Assembly (NCBI GenBank): GCA_963837335.1
Contig: CAWINS010000020.1
Coordinates: 1-64,000, forward strand
Direction: 5' to 3'
Length of the DNA: 64,000 nucleotides
Source: RYN-230 sp963837335
Lineage (GTDB): Bacteria > Actinomycetota > Actinomycetes > Streptosporangiales > Streptosporangiaceae
Shown: one piece after another, positions 51,953 to 61,592 of the stretch
How positions within the stretch are numbered: the stretch's first letter is position 1
How the letters are laid out: each line of letters starts with the position of its first letter
The notes under the pieces: generated by a model
Databases searched by the model: none
Told to the model about the DNA's origin: nothing
Seen by the model: only the letters and a program-made list of their open reading frames with translations
Program-made: the position numbers and the translations under genes

Positions 51953-52738
51953 CGCTCGGGTGGCGTCCAGCATCTCCAGCGCGCAGCGGACCAGTTCGGC
52001 GTTGCCGCTGGCCAGCCCGCCGTCCGGGCCGGCCAGGGTGTCCTCCAGGCCGATCCGGGTGGGCAGTCCCTCCCGGGCCGCCTGGGTCACCAGGGGCCAG
52101 CAGCTCTCTCCCTCGCCATGCAGCAGGCGCGGGAGCCCGCGCACCGCGGAGGCGTCGAGGGCGCGCAGGATGGCCTCGGCGGCCCGGGGAGCCGCGAGCG
52201 CCGGCTCGCCCATGATCTCGACCAGGATCCGCAACGGCGGCTGGGGTAGCCCGGCCGCCGCCAGTACCGGCACGTCCGCGGCCGACCACACCCCGGCCTC
52301 GACGGCGATCGCGGCCGCGCCGAGTACCCGGGCCACGCCGGCCCAGCCTTCCTCGCTGACGTTCACGGAAGCGAAGTCGGGCCGCGCGGCGGCGTCCAGG
52401 CCGGCCCAGCCCGCGACGGCGGCGTGCCGGGCCGCCGCGTCCCCGCCGGTGATCCACAGCCCGGTGGACACCCCCACCGGGGTGCCCGGGCAGGCCGCGC
52501 GCACCGCGGCCACCGCCGCGCCGACGTCCGCGGCCCGCACCGACTCGGCACCGTCCGGGCCGCGCGCGTGCAGGTGGATGGCCTCGGCCCCGGCGGCGAC
52601 CGCGGCCGCGGCCTCCCGGGCCAGTTCCGCCGGGGTGACCGGCACCGCGGGATTGTCGGCCTGGCTGCGCCTTCCGTTGAGGCAGGCCTTCAGCCGCCTG
52701 ATTACGCCGTCCGCCCGGCGCGGGTCACTGCCGTCCAT
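51949..52738 (-). CDS. BKACE-family (beta-keto acid cleavage, DUF849) enzyme
   Basis: The protein begins VIRRLKACLNGRRSQADNPAVP, with AEAIHLHARGPDGAES (metal histidine pair), GVSTGLWITGG, SVNVSEEGW and GLPTRIGLEDTLAGPDG near the end. Relatives cleave 3-keto-5-aminohexanoate or other beta-keto acids with acetyl-CoA. The conserved part ends near LEMLDATRALA. In the same frame no stop occurs until 50984, through the antisense of two genes. A one-base change would give TAG at 51949-51951, which I take as the natural end. Confidence 0.7.
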
Positions 52739-52790
52739 CCGGCCATGCTCTCAGGGCCGTCGGCGCCGGAAGCGGCGGGCGCCGTCCTGG

Positions 52791-53776
52791 TCAGCCGTCC
52801 AGACCGCGGTACCGCAGGACGTACGTGCCGCCCGCGCCGGTGGATTCGTCCCTGATGGTGACCGTGGCCCGGCCGCGCTGCAGCTGGACGCGCACGTAGA
52901 TCGTGTCACCCGCCGCGGTGTCCAGGCTGATCCGCTGCTCGTTCGGCCGCTGCGGGGCGACCCGCCACCACAGGTAGGGACCGAAATAGCCGCCCGCGGA
53001 CGAGCCCGCCTGGACGAGCGGACTCCCGGCCCGCCCGAGCCCGAGGCCGGCCCACGACGATACGGAGGCGGTCGGGTCATTCTTCGGCCGGGTAACCCGC
53101 CAGGTGCCGTAGACCACAGTCCGGGTGGCAGCGGTGGCCCGGTTGCCTCCCGGGCTGGGCCGCGGCGCGGTGGCCGGCGGCGTCAGGGTGCCCAGAGCGG
53201 GGCTGGTGTCGCCCACGATCGACTGAGGCGACTGCGCCGACTGCGCATCTCCCACGATCGACTGAGGCGACTGGCCGGGCTGCGCATCCCCCACGATCGA
53301 CTGAGGCGACTGCGCGGCCCCGTCCCCCACGATCGACTGAGCCTTGTCCGGGCGCACGTCACCGACGATCGATCGCGGCGCACTAGACGGGGTCACCGCG
53401 GCGAACACACACGTGCTCGCGGGCCGCCTGCACTCCCCCGGTGACGAATTTCCGCCACGCGGCCAGCTGGGCCCGGCCGGTGGGCCGGAGCGGCAGATCG
53501 TTCGCGGCCAACTGGGCCGCAGGTCGCGGTCAGCGGGTTGAAGCCGGCCGGCAGCCGGACGTTGACCGCAGAGACGCCGGCCCCGCACGAAGTCACCACC
53601 CGGGCACCGGCCCGGGCGTCCGCGTTCCCTGCGGTTCCCGCCAGGGCGGGGGCCGTCAGGAAGAGGGGGGCAGCCGCCACCCCGGCGATCGCCAACGCTC
53701 CCAGAGCGCGCGGCCGCATAGCCAGTGACCACAGTGGCCCGCGCGCAACAACTCGCACTAACCCGGCAGCGATCAT
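52791..53776 (-). CDS. Secreted protein with QSIVGD repeats and G1-peptidase-like domain (frame changes)
   Basis: Reading leftwards, a signal peptide (ALGALAIAGVAAAPLFLTAPALA) is followed by VRLPAGFNPLTATCG. After a frame change near 53535, LAANDLPLRPTGRAQLAAW follows; after another near 53405 comes an array of five SIVGD motifs. The C-terminal ~110 residues resemble the glutamic-peptidase (G1, eqolisin) beta-sandwich: SSWAGLGL, SPLVQAGSSAGG, YLWWRVAPQ, AAGDTIYVRV and ATVTIRDESTG. The glutamine position is present, but arginine replaces the acidic residue after WW, so activity is doubtful. The start is an ATG near 53776. Confidence 0.6.
53211..53375. repeat. Tandem 36/39-base repeats encoding QSIVGD motifs
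   Basis: The core CCCACGATCGACTGAGGCGA recurs with cores at 53214, 53253, 53292 and 53328, and a degenerate one at 53364. Spacings are 39, 39, 36 and 36 bases, all multiples of three, so they keep the frame. They encode the 12-13-residue unit SPQSIVGDAQ on the reverse strand. Confidence 0.85.
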
Positions 53777-54029
53777 CAGCGACCTCCTCGGGCCACAGGA
53801 ACTATGCCTTTGGCGCACGTCACCGGGACGTGCGCTCGACTGCAGGGCGGGGTGCTGCCGTCAGGTCCGGTACGTGCAGCATAGCGAAGTAAAGTGCCGC
53901 CTGGCCTGCTGGAGGAGCACTGCGGTGTGATGAGCTGTTTGCCGGGGCGGCCGGCTCTCGCTCTGGCCGGCGGCCGCGCCACCGCTCGTGCCCGGCAACG
54001 TGCAGCGCCACAGGCGGGCATCTCGCTAG

Positions 54030-54102
54030 AGATCGGATGACTAGTTAGATATCGTCCGGCCACGGCCCCTGGGGGCGTTGACAGGCTCGATACATCCGAT
54101 CT
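54030..54102. promoter_or_regulatory. Widely spaced 10-base inverted repeat overlapping a promoter
   Basis: AGATCGGATG (54030-54039) and CATCCGATCT (54093-54102) are exact reverse complements separated by 53 bases. The right copy ends at the -10 element of the promoter candidate. This spacing (63 bases, about six helical turns) suits a regulator that loops DNA; the FadR-type protein at 55100-55771 is a possible partner. Confidence 0.45.
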
Positions 54103-54107
54103 ATTTT
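54078..54107 (+). promoter_or_regulatory. Sigma-70-type promoter candidate
   Basis: TTGACA (54078-54083) and TATTTT (54102-54107) are separated by 18 bases. The promoter points to the amidohydrolase gene, about 150 bases downstream. Confidence 0.5.
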
Positions 54108-54257
54108 CCTGGCCCATGACCAACGGTGCCTTTTTGTCGCCGGCCCCCCGGGGGAAGCAGGCCCGGGGAAGTCGGGAGGACCGATTAATCTTCGCAGGCT
54201 TTTCACTGGGCCCGCCCCGGCTGCCAGGGGAGGGCCGCCCGTGGACCGGATCGCCGG

Positions 54258-55103
54258 ATGATCATCGACGCGCATCACCACCTGTGGGACCCGGGCGCCC
54301 GGCGGCACGCCTGGCTCGACGCGCTGCCGTCCCTGTGCCGCCCCTTCGGCCTCGATGACTTCGCGCCGCTCGCCCGGGCGCACGGGGTGACCGCCAGCGT
54401 CCTGGTGCAGGTGCTGCCCAGCCTGGCGGAGACCGGGGAGTTCCTGGCCGTGGCCGCGTCCGGGACGCTGGTCGCGGGCGTGGTCGGCTGGGCCGACCTG
54501 ACCGCGCCGGACGCGGCGGATCAGATCGCCCGGCTCCGCCAGCTTCCCGGTGGGGACCGGCTGGCCGGCCTCCGCCACCTGGTCCAGGACGAGCCGGATC
54601 CGGACTGGCTGGACCGGACGGAGGTGCGCCGCGGACTGCGCGCACTGGGCGACGCGGGGCTGGTCTATGACCTGCTGGTCCGCCCGGCGCAGCTGCCCGC
54701 GGCGATCCGCGTGGCCCGCGACCTGCCCGGGGTCAGCTTCGTGCTGGATCACGGCGGGAAGCCGGGCATCGCCCGCGGCCAGTATGAGCCCTGGGCCAGC
54801 CTGGTGGCTGAGCTCGCGGCCTGCCCCAACGTCGCCGGCAAGCTGTCCGGTCTGGTCACCGAGGCGGGACCGCGCTGGTCAGCGGCGCAGATCGGTCCCT
54901 ACGCCAGCCATCTGATCGATTCCTTCGGGCCGCACCGTCTCATGGTCGGCTCGGACTGGCCGGTCTGTACCCTGGCCGCCACCTATGGGGAGGTGGTCGA
55001 CCTGGCCGTCTCGCTGCTGTCCGCCCGGCTCGGCGCCGCAGACGTAGCGGCGGTCCTGGCCGGGAACGCCCAGGCGATCTATCGGCTCCAGCCCCCCGGT
55101 TAG
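54258..55103 (+). CDS. Amidohydrolase-family lactonase-like protein
   Basis: This 281-residue TIM-barrel hydrolase belongs to the amidohydrolase_2 group: IIDAHHHLWDP at the N-terminus, GLRHLVQDEPDPDWL, FVLDHGGKPGIARG and LMVGSDWPVCTL. These are the marks of L-fuconolactonase and 2-pyrone-4,6-dicarboxylate lactonase relatives, enzymes of sugar-acid or aromatic catabolism. ATG 54258 starts at the conserved first strand. The stop overlaps the convergent FadR-type gene by 4 bases. Confidence 0.88.
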   Translation: MIIDAHHHLWDPGARRHAWLDALPSLCRPFGLDDFAPLARAHGVTASVLVQVLPSLAETGEFLAVAASGTLVAGVVGWADLTAPDAADQIARLRQLPGGDRLAGLRHLVQDEPDPDWLDRTEVRRGLRALGDAGLVYDLLVRPAQLPAAIRVARDLPGVSFVLDHGGKPGIARGQYEPWASLVAELAACPNVAGKLSGLVTEAGPRWSAAQIGPYASHLIDSFGPHRLMVGSDWPVCTLAATYGEVVDLAVSLLSARLGAADVAAVLAGNAQAIYRLQPPG

Positions 55104-55771
55104 AGCACCGAGGCGAGCCAGTGCTGGACGCTGGCGATGTGCACCGTGGACCAGGACCGGGCCACCGCCGGATCCCTGGACTCCAGGGCGTCCAGGATGG
55201 CCCGGTGCTCGGCGAGTGTCCGCTGGGTAGCTCCGGCCTGGGTCAGGCCGCGCCAGACCCGCGCGCGCGACGTCGGCCCGGACAGCGACTCCAGCAGCGA
55301 GCACAGCACGCTGTTGCCCGAGGACGCCGAGATCCGGCGATGGAACTCCAGGTCGTTAGCGACCAGGTCCTCGATCTCCGGGTCCGGGCCCAGGCTGTCC
55401 AGCAGCTCACGCAGCCCGGCGACCTCAGCGTGCGAGATCCGCTCGGCCGCCATCGCGGCGGCCTCCGGCTCCAGGATCCGCCGGACTTCGAGAAATTCGA
55501 GGACGGTCCCGTCACGGTGGAAATCCACGATGAAGCTGAGCGCCTCGAGCAGCAGCGGGGGCTGCAGGCTGGTCACATACGTGCCGTCGCCGCGCCGCAC
55601 GTCCAGGATGTTCACCAGCGACAGGGCCTTGACCGCCTCGCGCAGCGAACTGCGCGACAGGCCGAGTTCGGCGGCCAGATCGGCTTCCCGGGGCAGCCGG
55701 TCCCCGGCGCGCAGGGTGCCGGAAAGGATCATGGCCTTGATCTTCTCGATGGCCTCATCCGTCAGCGCCAC
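55100..55771 (-). CDS. GntR-family transcriptional regulator, FadR/FCD type
   Basis: This 223-residue regulator has an N-terminal winged helix (AIEKIKAMILSGTLRAGDRLP, LGLSRSSLREAVKALSLVNI, RRGDGTYV) and a C-terminal FCD ligand domain with FLEVRRILEPEAAAMAA, NDLEFHRRI and EHRAILDAL, where the metal-binding residues lie. Such regulators respond to sugar acids and similar metabolites and commonly repress neighbouring catabolic genes. GTG 55771 follows GGAGGA with 6-base spacing. Its partner is probably the amidohydrolase gene. Confidence 0.92.
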   Translation of the reverse strand: MALTDEAIEKIKAMILSGTLRAGDRLPREADLAAELGLSRSSLREAVKALSLVNILDVRRGDGTYVTSLQPPLLLEALSFIVDFHRDGTVLEFLEVRRILEPEAAAMAAERISHAEVAGLRELLDSLGPDPEIEDLVANDLEFHRRISASSGNSVLCSLLESLSGPTSRARVWRGLTQAGATQRTLAEHRAILDALESRDPAVARSWSTVHIASVQHWLASVL

Positions 55772-55988
55772 AGCCGTCCTCCGAACCCGCCTGACCTCTG
55801 CGCCACTGCCCGGGTCCCGCTCAGCAAACCCCGCTCGAACGGGCCTTCCCGCACCTGCGATGTCTTCGGCCGAGTATCCCACATGGGCGACGATGCAGCC
55901 GTGAAGTGGCGGTCCGATGCGCGCGTGACGACCTGAAGGGGCGCCCGCCTGGGGCACAGCTGTCAGCCCGGCCTGATACCAAGGAGCC

Positions 55989-58194
55989 ATGACATCCGAG
56001 GCCGGCCAGGGTGCGGAAGCACTGCGCGACGAGGCGGAGCACGCTCTCCGCGAGGAGGCGGAGCGCTGTTTGCGGGCGCTCGCCGGGCCGTCCGCGCGGC
56101 TGCGCGAGGACCAGTGGACCGCGATCCAGGCCCTCGCCCGCGACCGGCGCCGGGCCCTGGTGGTGCAGCGCACCGGCTGGGGCAAGTCGGCCGTGTACTT
56201 CGTCACGACCGCGCTGCTGCGGGCCCGGGACATGGGGCCGACCATCATCATCTCGCCGCTGCTCGCCCTGATGCGGAACCAGATCGAGGCGGCGGCCCGG
56301 GCCGGGCTGCAGGCCCGGACCGTGAACTCGGCCAACATGGCGGACTGGGACGAGATCTACGCGGAGATCGCGGCCGGCTCCGTCGATCTGCTGCTGGTCA
56401 GCCCGGAGCGGCTGAACAACCCCGGCTTCCGCGACCTCGTCCTGCCCAAGCTCGCCGCGACCGCGGGCATGCTGGTCGTAGACGAGGCGCACTGCATTTC
56501 CGACTGGGGGCATGACTTCCGGCCTGATTACCGGCGGCTCCGCACCGTGCTGGAGAACCTGCCCCCCGGGGTGCCGGTGCTCGCCACCACGGCGACGGCC
56601 AACGCGCGGGTCACCCGGGACGTGGCCGAGCAGCTGGCCAGCGGGGCCGATGGCGAGGCGCTGGTGCTGCGCGGCGCGCTGGACCGGGAAAGCCTGTGCC
56701 TGGGCGTGGTGCAGCTGCCCGCGGCACAGCAGCGGCTCGGCTGGCTGGCCGAGCACCTCGACGAGCTGCCAGGATCGGGCATCATCTACACCCTCACCGT
56801 GGCCGCCGCCCACGAGACCGCGGCCTTCCTGCGCGACCGGGGCCACAACGTCCTGCCCTACACCGGGCGCGACGAGCAGGAGCAGCGGCTGGCCGCTGAG
56901 CGCGCCCTGCTCGACGGCGAGCTCAAGGCGCTCGTGGCTACCAGCGCCCTGGGCATGGGTTTCGACAAGCCCGACCTGGGCTTCGTGGTGCACCTGGGCG
57001 CCCCGCAGTCGCCGGTCGCCTACTACCAGCAGATTGGCCGCGCGGGGCGGGCTGTGCCGCGGGCCGACGTGGTCCTGCTGCCCGGACCAGAGGACCGGGA
57101 CATCTGGGCCTATTTCGCCTCGCTGGCGTTCCCGCCTGAGCCGCTGGTCAGGATGACGCTCGGCGCGCTGGACGCGGCGGCCGGACCGCTATCATCCGGC
57201 GCGCTGGAGACCCAGGTCAACCTGAGCCGGGCCCGGCTGGAGATGATGCTCAAGGTTCTGGACGTGGACGGCGCGGTCCGGAAGGTCAGCGGCGGCTGGG
57301 TCGCCACCGGGCAGCCGTGGGAGTACGACGCCGAGCGCTACGCCACGGTGGCGGCGGAACGGCACCGGGAGCAGCAGGCCATGCTCAGCTACCTGCGCAC
57401 CCCGGGGTGCCGGATGGAGTACCTGCGCCATCAACTGGACGACCCCGACGCGGAGCCATGCGGCCGGTGTGACAACTGCACCGGGCGCCCATGGTCCGCG
57501 GAGGTGTCGGCGGAAGGGGCCGAGCTGGCCCGGGCCCGGCTGCTTCGTCCCGGTATCGACATCAGCCCGCGCCGGATGTGGCCGCCCGGCATGAAACGGC
57601 TCGGCGTGGACGTGGCGGGCAAGATCCCGGCGGAGTTGTCGGCGGACACGGGCCGGGCGCTGGGCCGGCTTACCGGCCTCGGCTGGGGCCCGCGGCTCCG
57701 CGCCCTCCTGGAGCCGGGGCCGACGCAGCGCCGAGCGCTGGCCCGACGGCCCGGTGCCGGACGGCTCTGTGCCGCCAGACCTCGTCGCCGCGCTGGTCCA
57801 GGTACTGGCCGCGTGGGACTGGGAGGAGCGCCCGGCCGGCGTGGTCACACTGCCCAGCCACAGCCGGCCCCAGCTCATCACCAGCCTGGGCGAGCGGATC
57901 GCTGAGATCGGCCGGCTGCCCCTGCTGGGCTCGCTGAGTTATGCCGGCTCCGGGCCCCGGGTGGGGGCCTCCGGCGCCCAGCAATTCAACAGCCCGCAGC
58001 GGCTGCAGGCGGTCTGGCGCGAACTGCGCCTGCCCGCCCCGCTGGCCGGGGCGGTCGCCTCTCTCGGTGGCCCGGTGCTGGTCATCGACGACCGCATCGA
58101 CAGCGGCTGGACGATGACGGTCGCGGCCCGGCTGCTCCGCGAGGCTGGCGCGCCCCGGGTGTTGCCCCTGGTCCTCGCGGTTAATGCGGGCTGA
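55989..58194 (+). CDS. recQ: RecQ-family helicase fused to a phosphoribosyltransferase domain (one frame change)
   Basis: The helicase part has motif I QRTGWGKSAVYF, PTIIISPLLALMRNQ, the DEAH box VVDEAHCISDWGHDFRPDY, ATTATAN, ATSALGMGFDKPDL and QQIGRAGRA. A zinc-binding region (CRMEYLRHQL, EPCGRCDNC) follows. Near 57720 the frame changes, and the last ~145 residues form a PRTase-like domain with VLVIDDRIDSGWTMTVAARLL. This fusion is known in actinobacteria; the PRTase's role is unknown. The helicase unwinds DNA in repair. ATG 55989 is assumed. Confidence 0.85.
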
Positions 58195-58303
58195 CCAGGA
58201 GTCCTGCGGACATCAGGCGCCGGGCGGCTCCACTTCGCGCGCCGCGGGAACGCTTCGCGGGCATCTAGCCCGTGTGATCCAGCTGCGCTTCCTGAGCTCC
58301 GGG

Positions 58304-58693
58304 TCAGGCTGTCGGCCAGGACCCGAGTGGCCTGCCGATCTCCCACTCATGACCGAACGGATCGAAGATCCGGCCCAGGCGCCAGCCGTGCTCGTCGGCC
58401 ACGTCGCCCGCTGGCGTGGCACCGGCGGCGACCGCCTGCTCGAACACCGCGTCTGGATCGTCGACCACCAGCAGGGTGCGGCCCGTCGCACCGCCGATTG
58501 CCTTCGGGCTGAACCGCGGTCCGTCCGGCCCGCCAGAGGAAACCCAGAACGCCGCGTCGCCGATCGCCAGCTGCGCGACGATCTCGTCTCCCTCCCCGAT
58601 GCGATGAAGGGTTCTGGCGCCGAAGGCGGCCTCATAGAACTCGACAGCGGCAGCAGCGCGATCGATCCACAGTTCCGGCTGGATACCCGTCAT
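58304..58693 (-). CDS. VOC/glyoxalase-family protein
   Basis: This 129-residue VOC-fold protein has paired beta-alpha-beta-beta-beta units: IQPELWIDRAAAAVEFYEAAF, then FGARTLHRIGEGD, RTLLVVDDPDAVFEQAVAAG and GRIFDPFGHEWEIG. The last motif is typical of PhnB-like members. The substrate or antibiotic target is unknown. ATG 58693 starts the conserved first strand. Confidence 0.87.
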   Translation of the reverse strand: MTGIQPELWIDRAAAAVEFYEAAFGARTLHRIGEGDEIVAQLAIGDAAFWVSSGGPDGPRFSPKAIGGATGRTLLVVDDPDAVFEQAVAAGATPAGDVADEHGWRLGRIFDPFGHEWEIGRPLGSWPTA

Positions 58694-58793
58694 GCTGGCC
58701 AGGGTAGCCGTCGGCCCAGCCCACGGGACCGTCACCACCGGCAGCAGGACAGACCGTTGTGACTGCCCCCGCTGGGCCACGTTGTTCTGGGTG

Positions 58794-59360
58794 CTAGCGG
58801 ATTTCGTATGTTCCGTCCAGCCGGGCGCGGCCGATGGCGTGGCCTTTGATGGCGGCGATCACGTCATGGAGGGTGAAGCTGGCTGGCAGGCCAGGGGCCT
58901 GGTCGACAGCGAAGAGCTGAAAGACGTAGGCGTGGGGCCCGTGTGACCGGGGCGGCATGGGCCCGGCCCAGCCGCGCCGCCCGAGCGTGCCTTTCCCGTG
59001 CCGGATCCCCGGGATGGGGCTGGGGTTGGTCAGGGCGTTCTCGGGGACGCCGTTCAGAGAGGGGTCGATGCCCACTGCGAGGGCGTGGGTGGCTGGCTTC
59101 CCGAACGGGACATCGGGGTCTTGCACGATGAGCACGAGCTCGACGGTGCCGTCCGGCGGCTGCGTCCAGTTGAGGGCGGGCGAGATGTTCGCGCCGCGCA
59201 GCCTGCCGCGGTGCCTTTCCGGAATGGGTGCCCCGTGGTCGAAGGCGGGGCTGGTCAGGGTGAAGTTCTCCGGGGCCTGCAGGTCGGGCCGGGCCCAGAC
59301 GAGGGTGTGGTGGCCGGCGCGCCGGTTGCGCAGGGCGAGGCCAAGGGGGTTTGCGGGCAT
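58794..59360 (-). CDS. YbhB/YbcL-family Raf kinase inhibitor-like protein (PEBP)
   Basis: This 188-residue protein has the PEBP pattern: FTLTSPAFDHGAPIPERH, ISPALNWTQPPDGTVELVLI, DPDVPFGKPATHALAVGI, GWAGPMPPRSHGPHAYVFQL and a C-terminal GHAIGRARLDGTYEI. The family binds phospholipids or small ligands; the bacterial role is unclear. ATG 59360 follows GGAGACGGAGG. Confidence 0.9.
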   Translation of the reverse strand: MPANPLGLALRNRRAGHHTLVWARPDLQAPENFTLTSPAFDHGAPIPERHRGRLRGANISPALNWTQPPDGTVELVLIVQDPDVPFGKPATHALAVGIDPSLNGVPENALTNPSPIPGIRHGKGTLGRRGWAGPMPPRSHGPHAYVFQLFAVDQAPGLPASFTLHDVIAAIKGHAIGRARLDGTYEIR

Positions 59361-59475
59361 GCCTCCGTCTCCTTCTGCCCTGAATCTGGCTACCTGTGAG
59401 TCTGGCGCCCAGTTTCCCGATCGCGCGGTGTCTACCTCAGCGGTTGCTGACCACACCAACAGATAGGGAACCGAA

Positions 59476-60057
59476 ATGGGAAGCATCATCATCAGCGAGA
59501 ACGTCTCGCTCGACGGAGTCATTCAGGACCCGACCGGTGATGAGGGGTTTAAGTTTGGCGGCTGGTTCGCCCAGATGTCAGATAAGGACCGCGAGGAGTG
59601 GGCCAAGGTCGAGTTCCAGGAAGCGCTGGATACCTCGGCCTGGCTGATCGGTCGAGGTACCTACGCATGGTTCGCCGAGCGGTGGGCTGCCCGGCCTGGC
59701 GAGTGGGCGGACAGGTTGCGCAGCATCCCCAAATTCATCGTGTCCTCGACGCTCGTAGACCCCACCGAATGGACCAACTCCACCGTCCTGAAGGGCGACG
59801 TCATCGAGGAGGTCTCGAAGTTGAAGCAGAACGTGGACGGGGACATCCTCGTCTACGCCAGCGGCCCGCTCGTGCAGACGCTGATGGAGCACGACCTGAT
59901 CGACGAACTGCGGCTGATGACCCACCCGTTCGTTCTCGGGACCGGTGCGCGCCTCTACCGCGAGACCAGCGACAAGAAGCCCCTGCGCCGGGTCGGCATT
60001 CGCGCCATCGGTGAAAGCCTCGCCCTCCTCACCTATCAGCCCGTCCGGGACACCTAG
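59476..60057 (+). CDS. Dihydrofolate reductase family protein (RibD C-terminal domain)
   Basis: This 193-residue stand-alone RibD_C protein reads SIIISENVSLDGVIQDPTG, WLIGRGTYAWFAERW, KFIVSSTLVDPTEW, YASGPLVQTLMEHDLIDELR and LGTGARLY. It is a second, clearly diverged member of the family in this window. It would use NADPH on an unknown substrate. ATG 59476 follows a short A-rich leader. Confidence 0.88.
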   Translation: MGSIIISENVSLDGVIQDPTGDEGFKFGGWFAQMSDKDREEWAKVEFQEALDTSAWLIGRGTYAWFAERWAARPGEWADRLRSIPKFIVSSTLVDPTEWTNSTVLKGDVIEEVSKLKQNVDGDILVYASGPLVQTLMEHDLIDELRLMTHPFVLGTGARLYRETSDKKPLRRVGIRAIGESLALLTYQPVRDT

Positions 60058-60233
60058 CCATCGCTGCGCCAACGGCTGCGAGCGCGAGCCTCCTGTCGGG
60101 CATCGCCCTCCGCGGCCGTGGGCGGCCGACTGCGCGGGGCCTGCGGGCGGATCGTGTGCCGCGATGGAACGGGATGGAACGCCTTCTGGACGGAGGCCAA
60201 AGCCCGATCGCTGGCGGGCGCCGAGGGGGACAC

Positions 60234-61344
60234 ATGAGACTGAGGATGGCGGCGGCAAGCCTGGCCGCAGTGACCCTGCTTGCGGCGGGCACCGCGGTGG
60301 CCGCCGGCCTGGCACGACGCGAGCGGCTGGCACGACGCGAACGGCCGCGCCGGCGGGACGGTGGCCGCGGAGTCCGGGTACATCGACACCGAGCCGGGCG
60401 GCCGGGTGTTTGACTCCACGGGCGGGACGCCGTCGGTCACCGAGGTGTCCGACGGCCAGTACGTGGTTGAGTTCCCTGGTCTGTCTAACCTGACCGACAA
60501 GGGCGGCAACTTCGAGGTCACACCCGTGCAGACCGCGCACAACTGCACGATCACCGGCTTTTCCACCGGCACCGGCGGCACCGCGATCGTCAACGTGGAC
60601 TGCTACCTGCTGGGCTCGCTCACCGACACCTACTTCGACCTGACCGCGACCCGGGCCGGCACCATCAAGCACGGACTGCTCGACTACGCCTGGGTCTCGA
60701 ACAAGAACAAGTCCTACAAGCTCTCCGGCAAATACCTGTTCAACTCCGCGCACAAGGCCAGCACCGTGAAGCACCTGGGCAAAGGCCGGTACGAAGTGAC
60801 GTTCAACGGCCGGGCCAAGACCACCAACACCGGCACGGTGAAAGTCTCGCCGTACGGCTTCGGTGACGGCAACTGCCAGGCGGCGTCCTGGAACGGCGGC
60901 AGTACCGCCACGACCGTGCACGTGGACTGCTTCGGCCCCGGCGGGCACCTGGAGAACCGGGCGTTTCTACTGGTCTACGCGCGGAACAACAACATCCTCG
61001 GTCTGTCCGGGCTGACCACCGCGAGCGCAAGGGCGTCGCAGCCGAAGACGAAGACCTACTCCCCCAGTCCTCAGTACGACAGCAACCCGGGCGCCCGGGT
61101 GAGGGTGGACCGGCTGAGCAGAGGTCAGTACCGCGTGCACTTCAAGGGCTCGGGCGGGCCGAACGCCCCGGTCGTCGGCGGCGACGTGCAAGTCACCACG
61201 TTCGGCAGCACCTACGCCCGGTGCACTCCGTTCAGCTACTCCCAGGGGTCGAACCCGTCCGCACTTATCACCTGCTACGACGCCCTCGGCGGCGCGGTCA
61301 ACACGTCGTTCTCCGTGCAGTGGCTCCTCGACCTGCCCGTGTAG
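60234..61344 (+). CDS. Secreted protein with three repeated beta-domains (one frame change)
   Basis: ATG 60234 after GAGGGGG starts a signal peptide (ASLAAVTLLAAGTAVAAG). A frame change near 60335, at a duplicated 18-base unit, leads into a mature protein built from three similar ~95-residue units. Each opens with a pattern like DGQYVVEFPGL, KGRYEVTFNGR or RGQYRVHFKGS and ends with a cysteine-containing strand (NVDCYLLGSLTDTYFDL, HVDCFGPGGHL, ITCYDALGG). Each unit has two cysteines that probably bond. No known family is recognised. Confidence 0.7.
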
Positions 61345-61592
61345 TGAGGCGGGGACGACTTTCCACTCACCGCGCTGGGATGGATACTGGCTGGGTGCGT
61401 CCGTTCGGTTGAGCCTGAGCTTCGGGTCCCCGGGTCTGGGCCGCCGGTGTTTCGTGCCCGCGGCCTGGTCATCGGCTGCTGTCTCCTCGCCGCGCTGATC
61501 GTGACCCGGCTGCGGCGCGCGCACCGCCTGGCGTCGGGGGCCTTCGGCCCCCTTCGAGGCCCGGAATCTCACTGACGGCCAGGAGGAGGGGC

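Larger units (their letters stand above)
53830..54257. other. Intergenic regulatory region upstream of the amidohydrolase gene
   Basis: No gene is seen. It contains the promoter and the widely spaced inverted repeat listed separately, and a GC hairpin around GGCCCCCCGGGGG (54139-54155). The stretch 54036-54120 is more A/T-rich than its surroundings. Confidence 0.5.

Noticed and set aside
53211..53375. CRISPR-like short repeats
   Set aside because: Spacing is 36-39 bases in multiples of three and the units encode an amino-acid repeat; there are no unique spacers or cas genes.
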